DNA of 64,000 nt. Origin: Mixophyes australis (lineage: Eukaryota > Chordata > Amphibia > Anura > Limnodynastidae). The notes beneath the pieces are model-generated. The model did not search any database. It had not been told where the DNA came from and saw only the letters and a list, made by a program, of their open reading frames with translations. The position numbers were made by a program, and so were the translations under genes. The DNA lies in the NCBI GenBank assembly GCA_036250195.1, contig JAVHZZ010000010.1, forward strand, positions 82,071,257 through 82,135,256, in the 5' to 3' direction. This document shows positions 12,401-21,935 of the stretch, in pieces; position 1 is the stretch's first letter; each line of letters opens with the position of its first letter.

Positions 12401-15400
12401 TTTACTGTCACTCAATGTAGTGAGATTACTGTTTATATCTGGGAATCTAATGCGATTTGTAGTACCCAACTTTTCCCAATGTTCCAGTGTGATAAATGCA
12501 GTTGCCATGCAAAACCAGCATTCGAACAAGCAGAGGCACAGCAAGTTGCTATCATTCAGCTCAGATAACAATCTTTATCATCTTTGTACCCAAAGGACCT
12601 GATTTAGAGTTGTACATGAGTCCATTTGCTCAACTTAAAATGCAACTTGTGTAAAGTTAGAAACACTGCTCATGTGCACAACTTGCACTCATATTTTGAG
12701 TTGAGCGTATCTTACACTTGCATTTTGAGAGTCGGGTCAGGGGTGTTTACATGTAGTTTCTGCACAGGCGTGGATAGGCCAGTCTACCATGCCCCTTAGA
12801 GATTCACCTGATTTGAATTCATCTATTGTAGGTATCTTTAAGAGACACCTCTTAGGAGGCATATCTTTGCACGTCCCATAGGCCCGGTGCATGTTTCTGG
12901 ATTGTTGATAATGACGGCATCATCTTTGGCGCTAGATTCAAATTTGCAATATCATATGATACGTGCAATTCAAAATACAGTCAAAGGAACTAAAGTGTAG
13001 TGACGCGTTGTTCCATGTATGCAAAAGTCACAACTTTTTTGTTCAACTCTAAACCAGGCCCATAGTTGCTAGGTAAGTAGGAATCAGAAATATTGGCATC
13101 TCCTATGTCTCCTGTTGGAGTATAGCATTGATTTCTGCTATAAATAAATACATCTACTGTATCTGCTGGAATGACTCTTCTGTGCACTATCCATGCACAT
13201 GAATAGATGAATCGGGGCGGACCGCACTATAGAAGGCCCTACGCGTATTACCGACAACTGAGGAAGGGCATTTTACAGTCTTACCTTCCTCCTCTGCCCC
13301 CTCATAACTTTCCTCTTCTTGAACTGTATCCTCCATAACTTGTTCAGGCTCTCCTTCTTCTGAAGTAGGTGGCATAGGCAAGCAGTCAGGCAACAGACGG
13401 AATGGGGCAGGGGTGAAGGACGTATTAGATAGCAGGACAGGAAGGAGAGAGGAGACATGAAAGCCAAGGCACAATAACAGAAGATGCAGACTATCAATGT
13501 GTTTGTAAACTAAAAAGAGCGTTCTTTGTGCCGCAGATGTTCATGCTGCACTCATAGAAACAATTGGTAATAAAATCATGTTAATTATTTATAATGAAAT
13601 AATATTTGCTACTGACATTAATTGTAAAAGCCACTTAGCTAGGTCATTTTTCCTATAAAATTATAGCATCCTGCATATTAGGCATAGTAAACGTTTCTGT
13701 ATATTCCAAGCACTGGCTACAAGGTGCAAAGGTCATGTCTGTCACATGGTCTTGGATCCCCAGCGTGCGCCATGCAACAGTCCTGGCATATAGACCAGCA
13801 AGCACATCTCAGCTGTCAAACACTGTAAAAGTCCCCTATGAACCCAATGGGTAGAGCAGGCATTATCAGCACAAACACTTGCATAATGTGACTGGATTAA
13901 CATGTATATAGACAAATACTCAGGCTAATCATGGGATTATATATATGTGTCTGGTTAACCTGCATTCACTCTCCTCTGATTACAGATACTAAGAGGAGAT
14001 TTAAAGTAGAAATGAGCAACAGACTGGGATCCCTGTCGGGTTCACCTTAGATTATGGGGAGGTAGGTGTGATTACGTACCTTCTTCGTGGGATTCTTCAA
14101 CTGTGCAGGAAAAGCATTAAGGAGGAGAGGAATAGCAGTTAGAACAAGCAGTAGCGGACAAGCCAAAAAAAAAGCTAGTCAAGCCCCTTTCTGCTGACAC
14201 AGGGACATATGGGAGCTAAACCACACAGCACGGAGTCACTTTGACATAGACGGGGTATGCTAAGCAATGATTGAGAACCTATACAATGTCTATGTTATTC
14301 AGTATTTAGTTTCACCACAGTGGACCTCATTCCCCTGGAACCTGCTGTAAAGTACACCCATTGCCTAGGAACAGATGAGGCAGACATTTTGTTTGCTGAC
14401 CCAAAACTAATGAGAACCTGGTGGTACCTGGGAACTATGAACATCAATCAATCACGTTGTGCCTGTTCCTATTGAATTCATAATTTGCAGTCTAACAAAC
14501 ATTTGTATGGCTGAGAAAAAAGCCTGTCTATATGTCACAGTAAAGGGTTCACATAGAATGTGATTCATGTCATATTTATAATCATTAGTCTCAGTAAATG
14601 TAGTTATATAATGGAGGCCCTCACAATTAACATAATATGTTCCTAGTTCTCTACAGGGTATCTTTGTACTGCATGAGAGTCTACATAACATGGTAGAAAG
14701 AAACACAACCTTTACCCACTATACACACAACCAACCAGCCCAATGTTAACCCAGCTAATGACCTAAGAGACGTACCTTCTTGGGCTTCCTCTGTCAGACA
14801 TTTTGTGGCAAGGGCAGGATAGAGGAGCAAGAAAACAGACAAAGCAAAACATGTTAGCATTTAACAGACAGCAGTGGTACATTGAAGAGGTGACATCTGC
14901 TCTGCGCCTCAGAAGGAGACAAGTGACAGGACAACCTGTACTGGACTATGTAATCCCAGACATCTCCACTGTAAGCATAACAATAAAGAAACAATTTACC
15001 TCCAGCACATGAACGTACTTATATCACTGACTTACATAGGGATGACAACATATGGACGGACAGCAACTGACATGCACGGTAGACCTGGGCCTATTTCAAC
15101 TACATTAAACAGGTTGAGCTGATTAATGTAAACGTGTCGTTATTGGAACCAAACAGAAGTGATGGCATTATGAAAAATGTCATGCTGTAATAATCCTCAG
15201 TCCCACTCATCTCCATAATGCTTATTCACACAGTGTCAATAGGGAAATGAAAGGATGTTTTATAGTGAACCCGTTGTCCACACACACATACAGCAGGGAC
15301 ATTAATTCTGAAATTAATCCTGAAAATGCAGAATTTCAGTGTGCCTCTGGATCCTAATGAATTAATAGGCAGCAATGTTACAAATACTCGTTCAGCAAAA

Positions 15401-18400
15401 TGGCCGACGTGTGTCTGTGTGTGTGTATGTTAGGGTATTTAGACTGTAAGTTCCAATGGGGCAGGGACTGATGTGAATGAGTTCTCTGTACAGCGCTGCG
15501 GAATCAGTGGCGCTATATAAATAAATGGTGATGATGATAGTGATGCCTTTGGCTATATTTGTCAGGTTTGAAATTAATTTGTGCAATCTCTCTAAGAACA
15601 TTATCACAGAGAAATGTATCCTCCTATATTATGACTATAAAGCACGTTCTATAGAAGTTGGACTTGAAGTACCTTTTTCATGATAAAGCAGTGGAGTATC
15701 CATCTTTGTATAAGGTTTCAGTATTGGGATGTCATTATGGGCACTTAAAAATTTGACAGACTTGAAAGATGAATTCTGCATGCTTGCTGCATACACCTGT
15801 ACCAAACACTATATACTGTACCCCACATATGCAATTTAACTTTGTGTTTAGTTATAAGTGGATGACATTGTAAACTTGTTTCTGGCTGTGGTTTGAGTCC
15901 CTGTATTGAGCCATAGAACTCATTATGATAATGAATGAGTGGGAATGAGGATTTCATGAGGTAAAATACACTACACACTCAACGTTTGTGACTAAAATAT
16001 TTTTTGGGGGGAGGATGGGGCTTAAAAGCAGCGGTCAGCAGTTATATGTTAATAGGTATGAATGAGGAATTTGAAGGAATTAACCCTTTCACTGCAGACA
16101 CGTTCTAAAAAAACAAAACAAATGTAAGTGAAGAGGCTAATAAACATTAGTGACATCCTGCTGACCAACGTAGGCCTAGAGTGTTACTGGATTAGGGGTT
16201 GATAGTCAGAGGTGTGCAGATTAGAATGAGTGCAGCCATTTACCTTCTTCGTATTCTTCTGTTTTTGTGTGGATATAAAAGAAAATGAAAAAGTAATGTA
16301 AACAAAGACGAAAGCCACAAGTAACATTGACTGCGAGCCCCATTTGAGATGCTTGAATTGGATTCAAAGTGGTTCTCGAATCGGTTCATCAAATAGGTTG
16401 TACGGTTTTAAAATATGAGATAAATTCTCGAGCTTTATACTAAAAAAACCTTCAAGGTTGATGCCAGCCGGGCAAACTGATTCGACCATTTTTGAGCCAG
16501 TTAGAACATGTTCGATCTCGTTCAAGTTTAAACGGCTACATAGCATAATATTTTTAACATTTTTCCAGCAGTGAACATGAATTTGGAACTCCAACTTCCA
16601 AATGAATCACGGTTATATCCACCACTTGAATTTACAAAAAAACAATAAAATACTATTAAATATAGCCATTCAAGCAGTCAACAGTTTGGAGTTTATTTTA
16701 ATGTGTATTTTTTATCTGCTAGCTGCAAACTGGAACTGCGAATTCCTCTTCGGCAGTCGAACCAAATCGAAGTGGTTCAAAAATGATGATAGCGAATAAG
16801 TTTAAACCGGCCAAATTCGACTGTATTTCAAACCGGTTCTGATAATTCAAGCACCTCTAATTCCGAATACTTCAGCCTCAGTCATTTAAATTGGACATAT
16901 TTGAGAAATACGTGCTGCATGATTACATAGGAATCCACTGCTATGCAGCCATACAGTATATATATCACCTGCGTTCTATGCAGTTCTACAACATGAATTT
17001 GTCATGAATTCACTTTTTTTGGCGACTGAAGTGTTAACCCTGCATATCTCCAGCAAAACAACATGAAAACAGATGAACATGTCTTAATGAGTCTAGTTCT
17101 AGCTTCATTAGAGTAATTAAAGAAAGTGCTTCAGTGCTACTTCCTAGCAAACAATCGGTGCACTTTAATTCCTCTTAGCAATGCTCCCTAAATCTAAATG
17201 AGTTGCTTATTGTACATTAACAGATTAAACGTTGAATACACTGAGGAAAATAAAAGTAGCAATTGTATCACTCTTATGTATAGACACTTATGTATGACAC
17301 TTATGTATAGTTAATAGAAGAGATGCATAAAGAGAGCAGATCAACACTTTTGGTTTTAAATATACAAAAATGAATACTGCAGATGTGGATTAAACTGCAA
17401 TATACGTCTTTATATATATCCTGGGTAACGTTGGTGATCTTGCCTGGAGAGAGTTTATCAGTAATGAGGAGGTAAAAGTGCAGACGTTAATAAGGGAAGA
17501 AGAGAAGGAATGAGTTAAAAGGTGATGGAATCAAACCAGTTATCCAAGCACACAAGACAGATTGGAAGAATAGGACAATAAGAAGAGAATCAAGATCTGG
17601 AAATTAAGTGAAGAAATTAAGGAATAGAAGACAGGGCAGGTTTTATGGATATCCTTGTTCTAGCACAGATGAATTAGTCCTATCTATTCTAAAATCAACC
17701 GTATCTATACACAATGTGGGGTAACTGGTGAAACCTGATTTGTTTTTACTTCTAAATGGATATAATTATTTATTATTTTTGTGACAGCTATAAGGTTTCT
17801 TACTGCTCCAGAGAGCGAATGTGACATTATCTAAATATTATTCATGGAAACTACAGTGTTTGGCAATTTTAATATTTAAGGACAATAAAGCAGAATATCA
17901 TGATTTCTCTAGCTAATGCTAAAAAGGCCATGTTCCATCTGTGCTCATCTTAGGATATCCTTCAAACATGCACTGCTGGTATTTGGGAGGAGGGTGGAGA
18001 ATGTTGTTAAGAAATATTTTGTCACCAAGTAAGGAAGAGTCCAGAGAGTAAGAGACAAGGTTAGTAACAAGTGATAGTGTTCGGTGGGAAATATAACTTA
18101 ATTAAGCAAATTTAAACCGTTTCATATACACATAAATGGATTGGATGACGTGCAGTCAGTTTGAATCGATAGGAGCATTTATGCAGAGATTAAGTAGACA
18201 TGGGCAAGTCCTCCAGCATATTACATATACACAGTTCTCGCATTATTACAGCAATGTGTTATATACGAGTGGGAAATCTATTATGACAAATACTGGTGTT
18301 CTAGAAGTGAATATATAATACAGAATAAGATGTTCACCACTGAAAATCCATAAAGGCAGGAGATCCCTACCATACTAATATGCGTATATTATTTTTTTTA

Positions 18401-19278
18401 AGCTGATTTTTGAGCTGAATCATGCTTTGGACAAATTGGCAATAACTTCATCATACTAATTTATCAGCAACTGTGATAATTTTGTATATTAGACTTTTGG
18501 AACATGTGACTTCCTAATAAAATTAATTACAGCACCTATCGGTCATATGGCATGTCCTGGGACTGTAGTACATTATCTGGAAGGCCAGAGTGTCCCCACC
18601 TCTGATGCATACTACCAGGACTATGTCAGAATACTGTCATATTACATATGGAATGAAAGGGTATAGGGCTATACTCACCCTCCACCTGTTCACTGGTGCA
18701 GGCGAACAAAAATTGTAGAATAAAAACAACAAAAAGGAGAAAGGAGAAGAGAGGGGAAAAAAATCAAGGTTATTTCATATTCGGCTAATTTGAATTAGAA
18801 AAAACGCCATTTCTATTGTATTGGACTAAATAGTCCACATGGGTATATATGTGTGCAAAATAAAACAATCTCTACTACTATTGAAGAAACATTCTTTGCA
18901 ACTAGGGGACTATTGTTGCCATGGCAGCCATTGTAACTCTCACCCCGCCAAGAATAAACATTTTTATTGTACCTTATCTTCTCTTAATGTGATTTCTGCA
19001 TTATTAGGGATGAATACAAATATGACATAGATGCTCATGTTATAAAATAGGTTCTATGGACCCTGTGATGCTGAGTTAGTGCATATAAGCATGGCATGTA
19101 TAATATACTACAATCCCCATCATGTCATGTATGGTGAATTTTAGGGTATTTTGTACATTTGAAATGCTCCTCTGCAAGATATATTAACATATAAGGCATA
19201 AGATAAAAACAAGTGGTAAAAGGTGCGTCTAACACGACCCGTTGATTTGGATACTTACACTTCTTCTGTGTCAGACAT
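371..19278 (-). CDS. TNNT3: Fast skeletal muscle troponin T, 5' half (partial gene)
   Basis: Troponin T anchors the troponin complex to tropomyosin on the thin filament of fast skeletal muscle. Nine coding exons (19259-19278, 18679-18692, 16244-16258, 14776-14790, 14080-14100, 13285-13359, 12031-12051, 1277-1295, 371-416) join in frame to 82 codons. The protein starts MSDTEEVEQVE, passes through a Glu-rich variable region, and ends in the family motif LTAPKIPEGEKVDFD. Every junction has GT/AG borders and matching phase. The five exons between 16258 and 12031 are multiples of 3 and phase 1-1, so each can be skipped without a frameshift, as in the N-terminal splicing region of known fast TnT genes. 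The tropomyosin- and TnI/TnC-binding parts lie past the left edge. TNNT1 or TNNT2 are alternatives; the MSD...EEVEQVEE start and the LSP1/PRR33 neighbourhood favour TNNT3. Confidence 0.93.
614..788. mobile_element. Palindromic MITE, family P copy 1
   Basis: This near-perfect inverted repeat runs from ggggtatatttactaaac to its reverse complement. Each arm carries gttgcctatagcaacc-type sequence. It is flanked by tga on both sides, consistent with a 3-bp target duplication. The same family recurs near 43.7, 45.2, 47.2, 49.5, 50.7, 56.3, 56.6 and 57.0 kb. It has no coding capacity. Confidence 0.85.
1277..1295 (-). CDS. TNNT3: TNNT3 exon (EEKPKPK)
   Basis: AGGAAAAGCCAAAACCCAA runs from an aaag acceptor to a gtaagt donor. 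It codes EEKPKP and two bases of Lys. This is the EEKPRPK segment of vertebrate fast TnT, and the phase shift from 1 to 2 fits the next exon. Confidence 0.9.
1932..2758. mobile_element. 827-bp PIF/Harbinger-like non-autonomous element
   Basis: The ends are inverted repeats (taccccattcatactgc and gcagtatgaaagtggta), flanked by TTA at 1929-1931 and 2759-2761. TTA/TWA 3-bp duplications are typical of PIF/Harbinger elements. Inside are many ccgggt/acccggg motifs and repeated blocks pairing gcagtatgaatgg with its complement, as if shorter copies had nested. No transposase is present. Confidence 0.7.
3093..3240. mobile_element. 148-bp hAT-type MITE with exact target duplication
   Basis: The element begins CAGGACTGGACAA and its reverse complement begins CAGGGTCGGACCA. 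Both flanks read CTCTAGGT (3085-3092 and 3241-3248), a perfect 8-bp duplication as made by hAT transposases. It carries the common frog repeat phrase ctacaagtcccag and no ORF. Confidence 0.8.
3250..6130. repeat. Degenerate AG-rich tandem repeat field
   Basis: Diverged units recur, built from gttctagatagatgag, cagtgaagctatag and ggcagatgagaggg, roughly every 50-80 bases. Similarity falls off outward but shares the gaagctataggcagatg core with the minisatellite that follows, so this looks like an older part of the same expansion. ORFs here are chance readings of repeats. Confidence 0.75.
6170..10800. repeat. About 4.6-kb minisatellite, 23-24-bp unit
   Basis: The core unit is ggaaagtggagctgtaggtggata (written here as ggaaagtggagc + tgtaggtggata), 24 bases, alternating with 23-24-base variants ending gtagatgg. 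About 190 units are present, older toward both ends. A block near 7220-8028 recurs 1025 bases later at about 8245-9053. It lies inside the TNNT3 intron. Long minus-strand ORFs here (771 and 236 codons, 8732-11047 and 7707-8417) are Leu/Pro/Ser/Phe repeats created by the unit. Confidence 0.95.
11674..11937. mobile_element. hAT/Charlie-like MITE
   Basis: The termini CAGTGGTGGGCAA and TTGCCCACCACTG are inverted repeats typical of Charlie-type hAT elements. Flanks ctttagag and cctgatgg agree only partly, so the 8-bp duplication is decayed or absent. It has no ORF. Confidence 0.72.
12031..12051 (-). CDS. TNNT3: TNNT3 21-bp cassette exon (EHGEEYD)
   Basis: The acceptor cacttgcag and donor gtattt enclose 21 bases in phase 1-1 coding EHGEEYD. 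This is the last small acidic exon before the 10.7-kb repeat-filled intron. Confidence 0.82.
12052..13284 (-). other. TNNT3 intron, no further feature seen
   Basis: AT-rich single-copy-looking DNA with some inverted phrases (acaacttgcactcat and similar). No splice-bounded in-frame exon was found. Confidence 0.5.
13285..13359 (-). CDS. TNNT3: TNNT3 75-bp acidic exon
   Basis: The acceptor ctacttcag and donor gtaaga enclose 75 bases in phase 1-1. They code 25 residues rich in Glu with interspersed Gln, Val, Met and Tyr (EEGEPEQVMEDTVQEEE, then SYEGAEEE). It has no stop in the TNNT3 frame. It is much longer than its sister cassettes (15-21 bp). It is probably alternatively spliced and may be larval- or lineage-specific; that part is inference. 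Confidence 0.83.
14080..14100 (-). CDS. TNNT3: TNNT3 21-bp cassette exon (VEESHEE)
   Basis: It is bracketed by ctgcacag and gtacgt and codes VEESHEE. It is phase 1-1 and a multiple of 3. It resembles the alternatively spliced acidic exons of fast TnT, but the His-containing sequence is not one I recall exactly. Confidence 0.83.
14776..14790 (-). CDS. TNNT3: TNNT3 15-bp acidic exon (EEAQE)
   Basis: AGGAAGCCCAAGAAG lies between tctgacag and gtacgt. It codes EEAQE, a motif found in the same place in mammalian fast TnT. It is phase 1-1 and skippable in frame. Confidence 0.9.
15428..15540 (-). repeat. SINE-like fragment (SINE-R copy, reversed)
   Basis: Read on the minus strand it carries tatagcgccactgattccgcagcgctgtacagagaactc, split here as tatagcgccactgattccgc and agcgctgtacagagaactc. 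This phrase starts the longer copies at 54.36 and 62.16 kb. It lies in a TNNT3 intron. Confidence 0.75.
16244..16258 (-). CDS. TNNT3: TNNT3 15-bp acidic exon (EEYEE)
   Basis: AAGAATACGAAGAAG lies between an acag acceptor and a gtaaat donor. It is phase 1 at both ends and a multiple of 3. It codes EEYEE-type residues equivalent to the EEQYEEE stretch of other fast TnTs. It is skippable in frame. Confidence 0.88.
16344..16859. mobile_element. hAT-like inverted-terminal element
   Basis: The right end read inward is TAGAGGTGCTTGAATT and the left end is TTGAGATGCTTGAATT, 14 of 16 matching. Internal ggttc/gaacc-rich stretches are also inverted (gaatcggttc at left, gaaccggttt at right). Flanks do not show a clear 8-bp duplication. 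It sits just upstream of the EEYEE exon of TNNT3. No ORF. Confidence 0.55.
16860..18678 (-). other. TNNT3 intron, nothing recognised
   Basis: AT-rich sequence with short poly-purine runs. No splice-consistent coding segment, RNA gene or complete repeat was identified. Confidence 0.45.
18679..18692 (-). CDS. TNNT3: TNNT3 14-bp microexon (VEQVE)
   Basis: The acceptor ctgcaccag and donor gtgagt bracket TGAACAGGTGGAGG. It completes the split Val codon, codes EQVE, and leaves one G. The residues and the 1+12+1 phase match the second coding exon of fast TnT genes. Confidence 0.9.
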
Positions 19279-19297
19279 GGTGGCGGCTTTTGGTCGG
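19259..19297 (-). CDS. TNNT3: TNNT3 start-codon exon
   Basis: The acceptor (ttctttccag) is followed by a short 5' UTR and a strong Kozak context, GCCGCCACCATG, with the ATG at 19278-19276. It codes MSDTEE and two bases of Val, then the donor GT|gtaagt. Bases 19279-19297 are 5' UTR. Because the exon opens at a splice acceptor, at least one untranslated exon must lie upstream at higher coordinates. Confidence 0.93.
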
Positions 19298-20640
19298 CTG
19301 GAAAGAAACAGAATGAAACAGAACTATGAGAACTTGTTGGAAGCACCGAATCTGCCTTTGTAACCACATCCTGGCCAAAGGCTATGCCACAATGCATTGC
19401 TATTACCCTGCTTAGTGGTGAAAACATTATACAGTCATATAAAGTCAGATCAGCATGCGCTATTGTAAGCATGGCTTATACCGCATCTTGTTTTGTAGAT
19501 GGGGTTATTGCAATAGCACTAAAATAGTAGCAGTTCGTCAAATAGGAGTACAAGGATATGACAGAAGTAGAAAAATGCTGGCACTTAGGAAGATGCCGCA
19601 GGAACCAATGCAAAATACAATGGAACATAAGTAATGGAAGACAAAGGACCAATGTATCGTAAGCTTTCGACATCCATTGTTTTCGCTTTTCCATAAGTCA
19701 CTAATTGTATTAAAGAAATTGAACAACTTTTTTTCAATACATCTATTTTGTTGATATGTGATAACTGGACATCCTGACCTCACTACAGGGGGATTGGGCA
19801 ATATAATGGACCCTTAGGTAACTATTAATTTATGTTTCCAACCAGAGGTCTATTTATGTGTAATATAAAGATAGACACCATCATACTCTCATACCTCCTT
19901 TTATAGTATCCATAGTCTAATATCACAGCAGCAATCTAAACTATAGCACAGAATATTCCACATAACAAGAAAAACACCAAAAACACCAATATCTATACTT
20001 TGTGTTATTTATGGCTCTTATAGAAATCTTAATTTCAGTTTTAACTTAATGGGACCAGTTTCTACAGTTTTTTTAAATTTGTATTTCACTTAGCCATAGC
20101 ACTGCATTAAAACTGATGTAATACAGTACAAGACAAGGAGGACAATGTCACCCTATGGCTTAATTTAGTTTTCCACCCTGTAAGGAAAACTTGGGAACCC
20201 AGAGCTGCACCGTGCATGACTCAGATGTTACATGAGAGGGCAAAGAGGGGCGGGTTGGTACGAGACAGGGGACAACTGGGCATTCTTGTCTATTTTAGGA
20301 CCCCTGGGAATGTCCTTTAAAGGTGATTTGGACCTGAGAGGGGAGTTATTACAGGGATAATATGTAGGCCGGGGTATTCATTTCCTGTGGGTTATGGGGT
20401 ACCTATCCCATATCAGAGGCATTTGTTCCCAAAACATTAGTTCAATAACATTGTGGTTCTTCTTAAATTAATATATAGAAACCCCTTGTAGTTCTGTGGT
20501 GTCTAAGGAAAGGTTCCCTTACTCCTTATAATGGCATTATATGAGTCAAGTATTATATTGCTGTTTGTAATCACATTTTCTGTTACACCTTTCAGATAAG
20601 GAGATAGAAGAGAAGGTAACACTTAGAGATGTTCAATATG

Positions 20641-20914
20641 TCATTTCTCACCTCCCCGTCCAGCGCAACTAACAGCTGGTACCAACTACTCAGACTCAAC
20701 CTGTTCAGCATATGTCATCCTCTAAAACAGCTAACACAATACAGTTCTCAAGCAACCACAAAGAATGTCCTCAGCCCTGTGTAACCCAGCAGACACATAC
20801 AGTCACTAGGACTCTCTTATACACTGCACAACATTCCAAGAGTCTCACTGTATCACTTTCCTGCATCCTCGCACAATACACAGAGCAACTAGACAGAGGA
20901 TGTCTATTTATAAG
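20641..20914 (-). promoter_or_regulatory. Candidate TNNT3 promoter / first exon A (unproven)
   Basis: On the minus strand TTATAAATAG (20914-20905) fits both a TATA box and the MEF2 consensus. Downstream are a CATTCT MCAT-like motif, a CAGCTG E-box near 20675 and a strong donor (GGGGAG|gtgaga, near 20650). Together these suggest a muscle promoter and an untranslated exon about 1.4 kb above the start-codon exon. There is no transcript evidence, and such short motifs occur by chance. Confidence 0.3.
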
Positions 20915-21280
20915 TAGCATAAAGAAATGCACAGACGAGAGCCAACAGGATTAATCAGCATTAAAGGAGGACAACTTTCCCTTCTGATCAACAGTGCAAT
21001 ATTACTCTTAGAACTCCCAATAGTAACAGATATTAGCCAGAATTCTGCACTTATATTCTGAATGTTAGCCAAATACAGACATAAATATCAATGGTAATAG
21101 GCGTAATCATATTAAGGATCAGAGATTCAGTATTTCAGTTCCAGAGAGCAGGGTATGTTTTCAAGATCTCTTGCCATGAGCACAGACCATTTAAGTATGA
21201 GAACAGGTTAGTGAGTTTAAGCACACCTCCCTCCAGTTCTCACATAAGAAGATCCAAGAGACGGCCTAAATACTGGAAGA

Positions 21281-21345
21281 TGGATAGATAAAAGGTAGAT
21301 AGATACAAGACAGACAGACAGACAGAGATAGACAGACATGCATTT
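21281..21345. repeat. Short tetranucleotide repeat (gata/gaca)
   Basis: Interrupted agata and gacagacagaca units. A simple microsatellite with no coding role. Confidence 0.8.
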
Positions 21346-21896
21346 AGACAGCACCCTCAGGGCACACATGGCACAGAGCTGGACATATGCCAGGGTCACA
21401 TTAATGACGCCTCTCTTGCCATTCTCTGGCTTAGCCTGGATTCTTGCACTCAGCAGTTCTGTACAGCTCTCTTCCAGGGGATTAACAGAGGGATCTTACT
21501 AATAAAGTACTAAAGGGGGTCACTCTCTGCACAATCTTTTTGTTCTTTGTGTATGAGGGTGCAGCGTTTTTTTGTGAAAGTAACACTAGTCTGCAGATTA
21601 TGACCTTGGCCACTCACTATAGCTTTCTAGGCATTTGTAGCTGTGTGTCATTCCAGCACCTGGCATCTCACTGCATTCCACTTTAACTCACAAAATAGTA
21701 TAGAGAAAGCACATTCTATGTGACTAAACTGATCAGCAAAGGATCCCTTCTCACACCATTTACTGCCATGGGTCCTGAAACACAAGGGTGCACAGGTTCC
21801 TCTAACAGGCTTAGGTGCTGACTCCCCTCTTTTCATACAAGAGATGTTTCCCTGGTTTGAGGGGTATATTTCAGGCCCCCCTCACCCTTCTCTTAC

Positions 21897-21935
21897 CTGA
21901 GGCAGGAGAGCAGAGACCAGCACTGGGGGTCAGAG
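21897..21935 (-). promoter_or_regulatory. Candidate TNNT3 untranslated exon B (unproven)
   Basis: The minus strand reads CTCTCCTGCCTCAG|gtaaga, a good donor that would splice to the 19297 acceptor. Upstream DNA is non-repetitive and has a tataatt stretch about 60 bases away, near 21990. The 5' boundary is a guess. It competes with the 20.65-20.91 kb candidate; both could be used as alternative first exons. Confidence 0.3.

Noticed and set aside
13187..13474. 95-codon minus-strand ORF as a separate small gene
   Set aside because: Its acidic middle is the 75-bp TNNT3 exon read through its splice sites.
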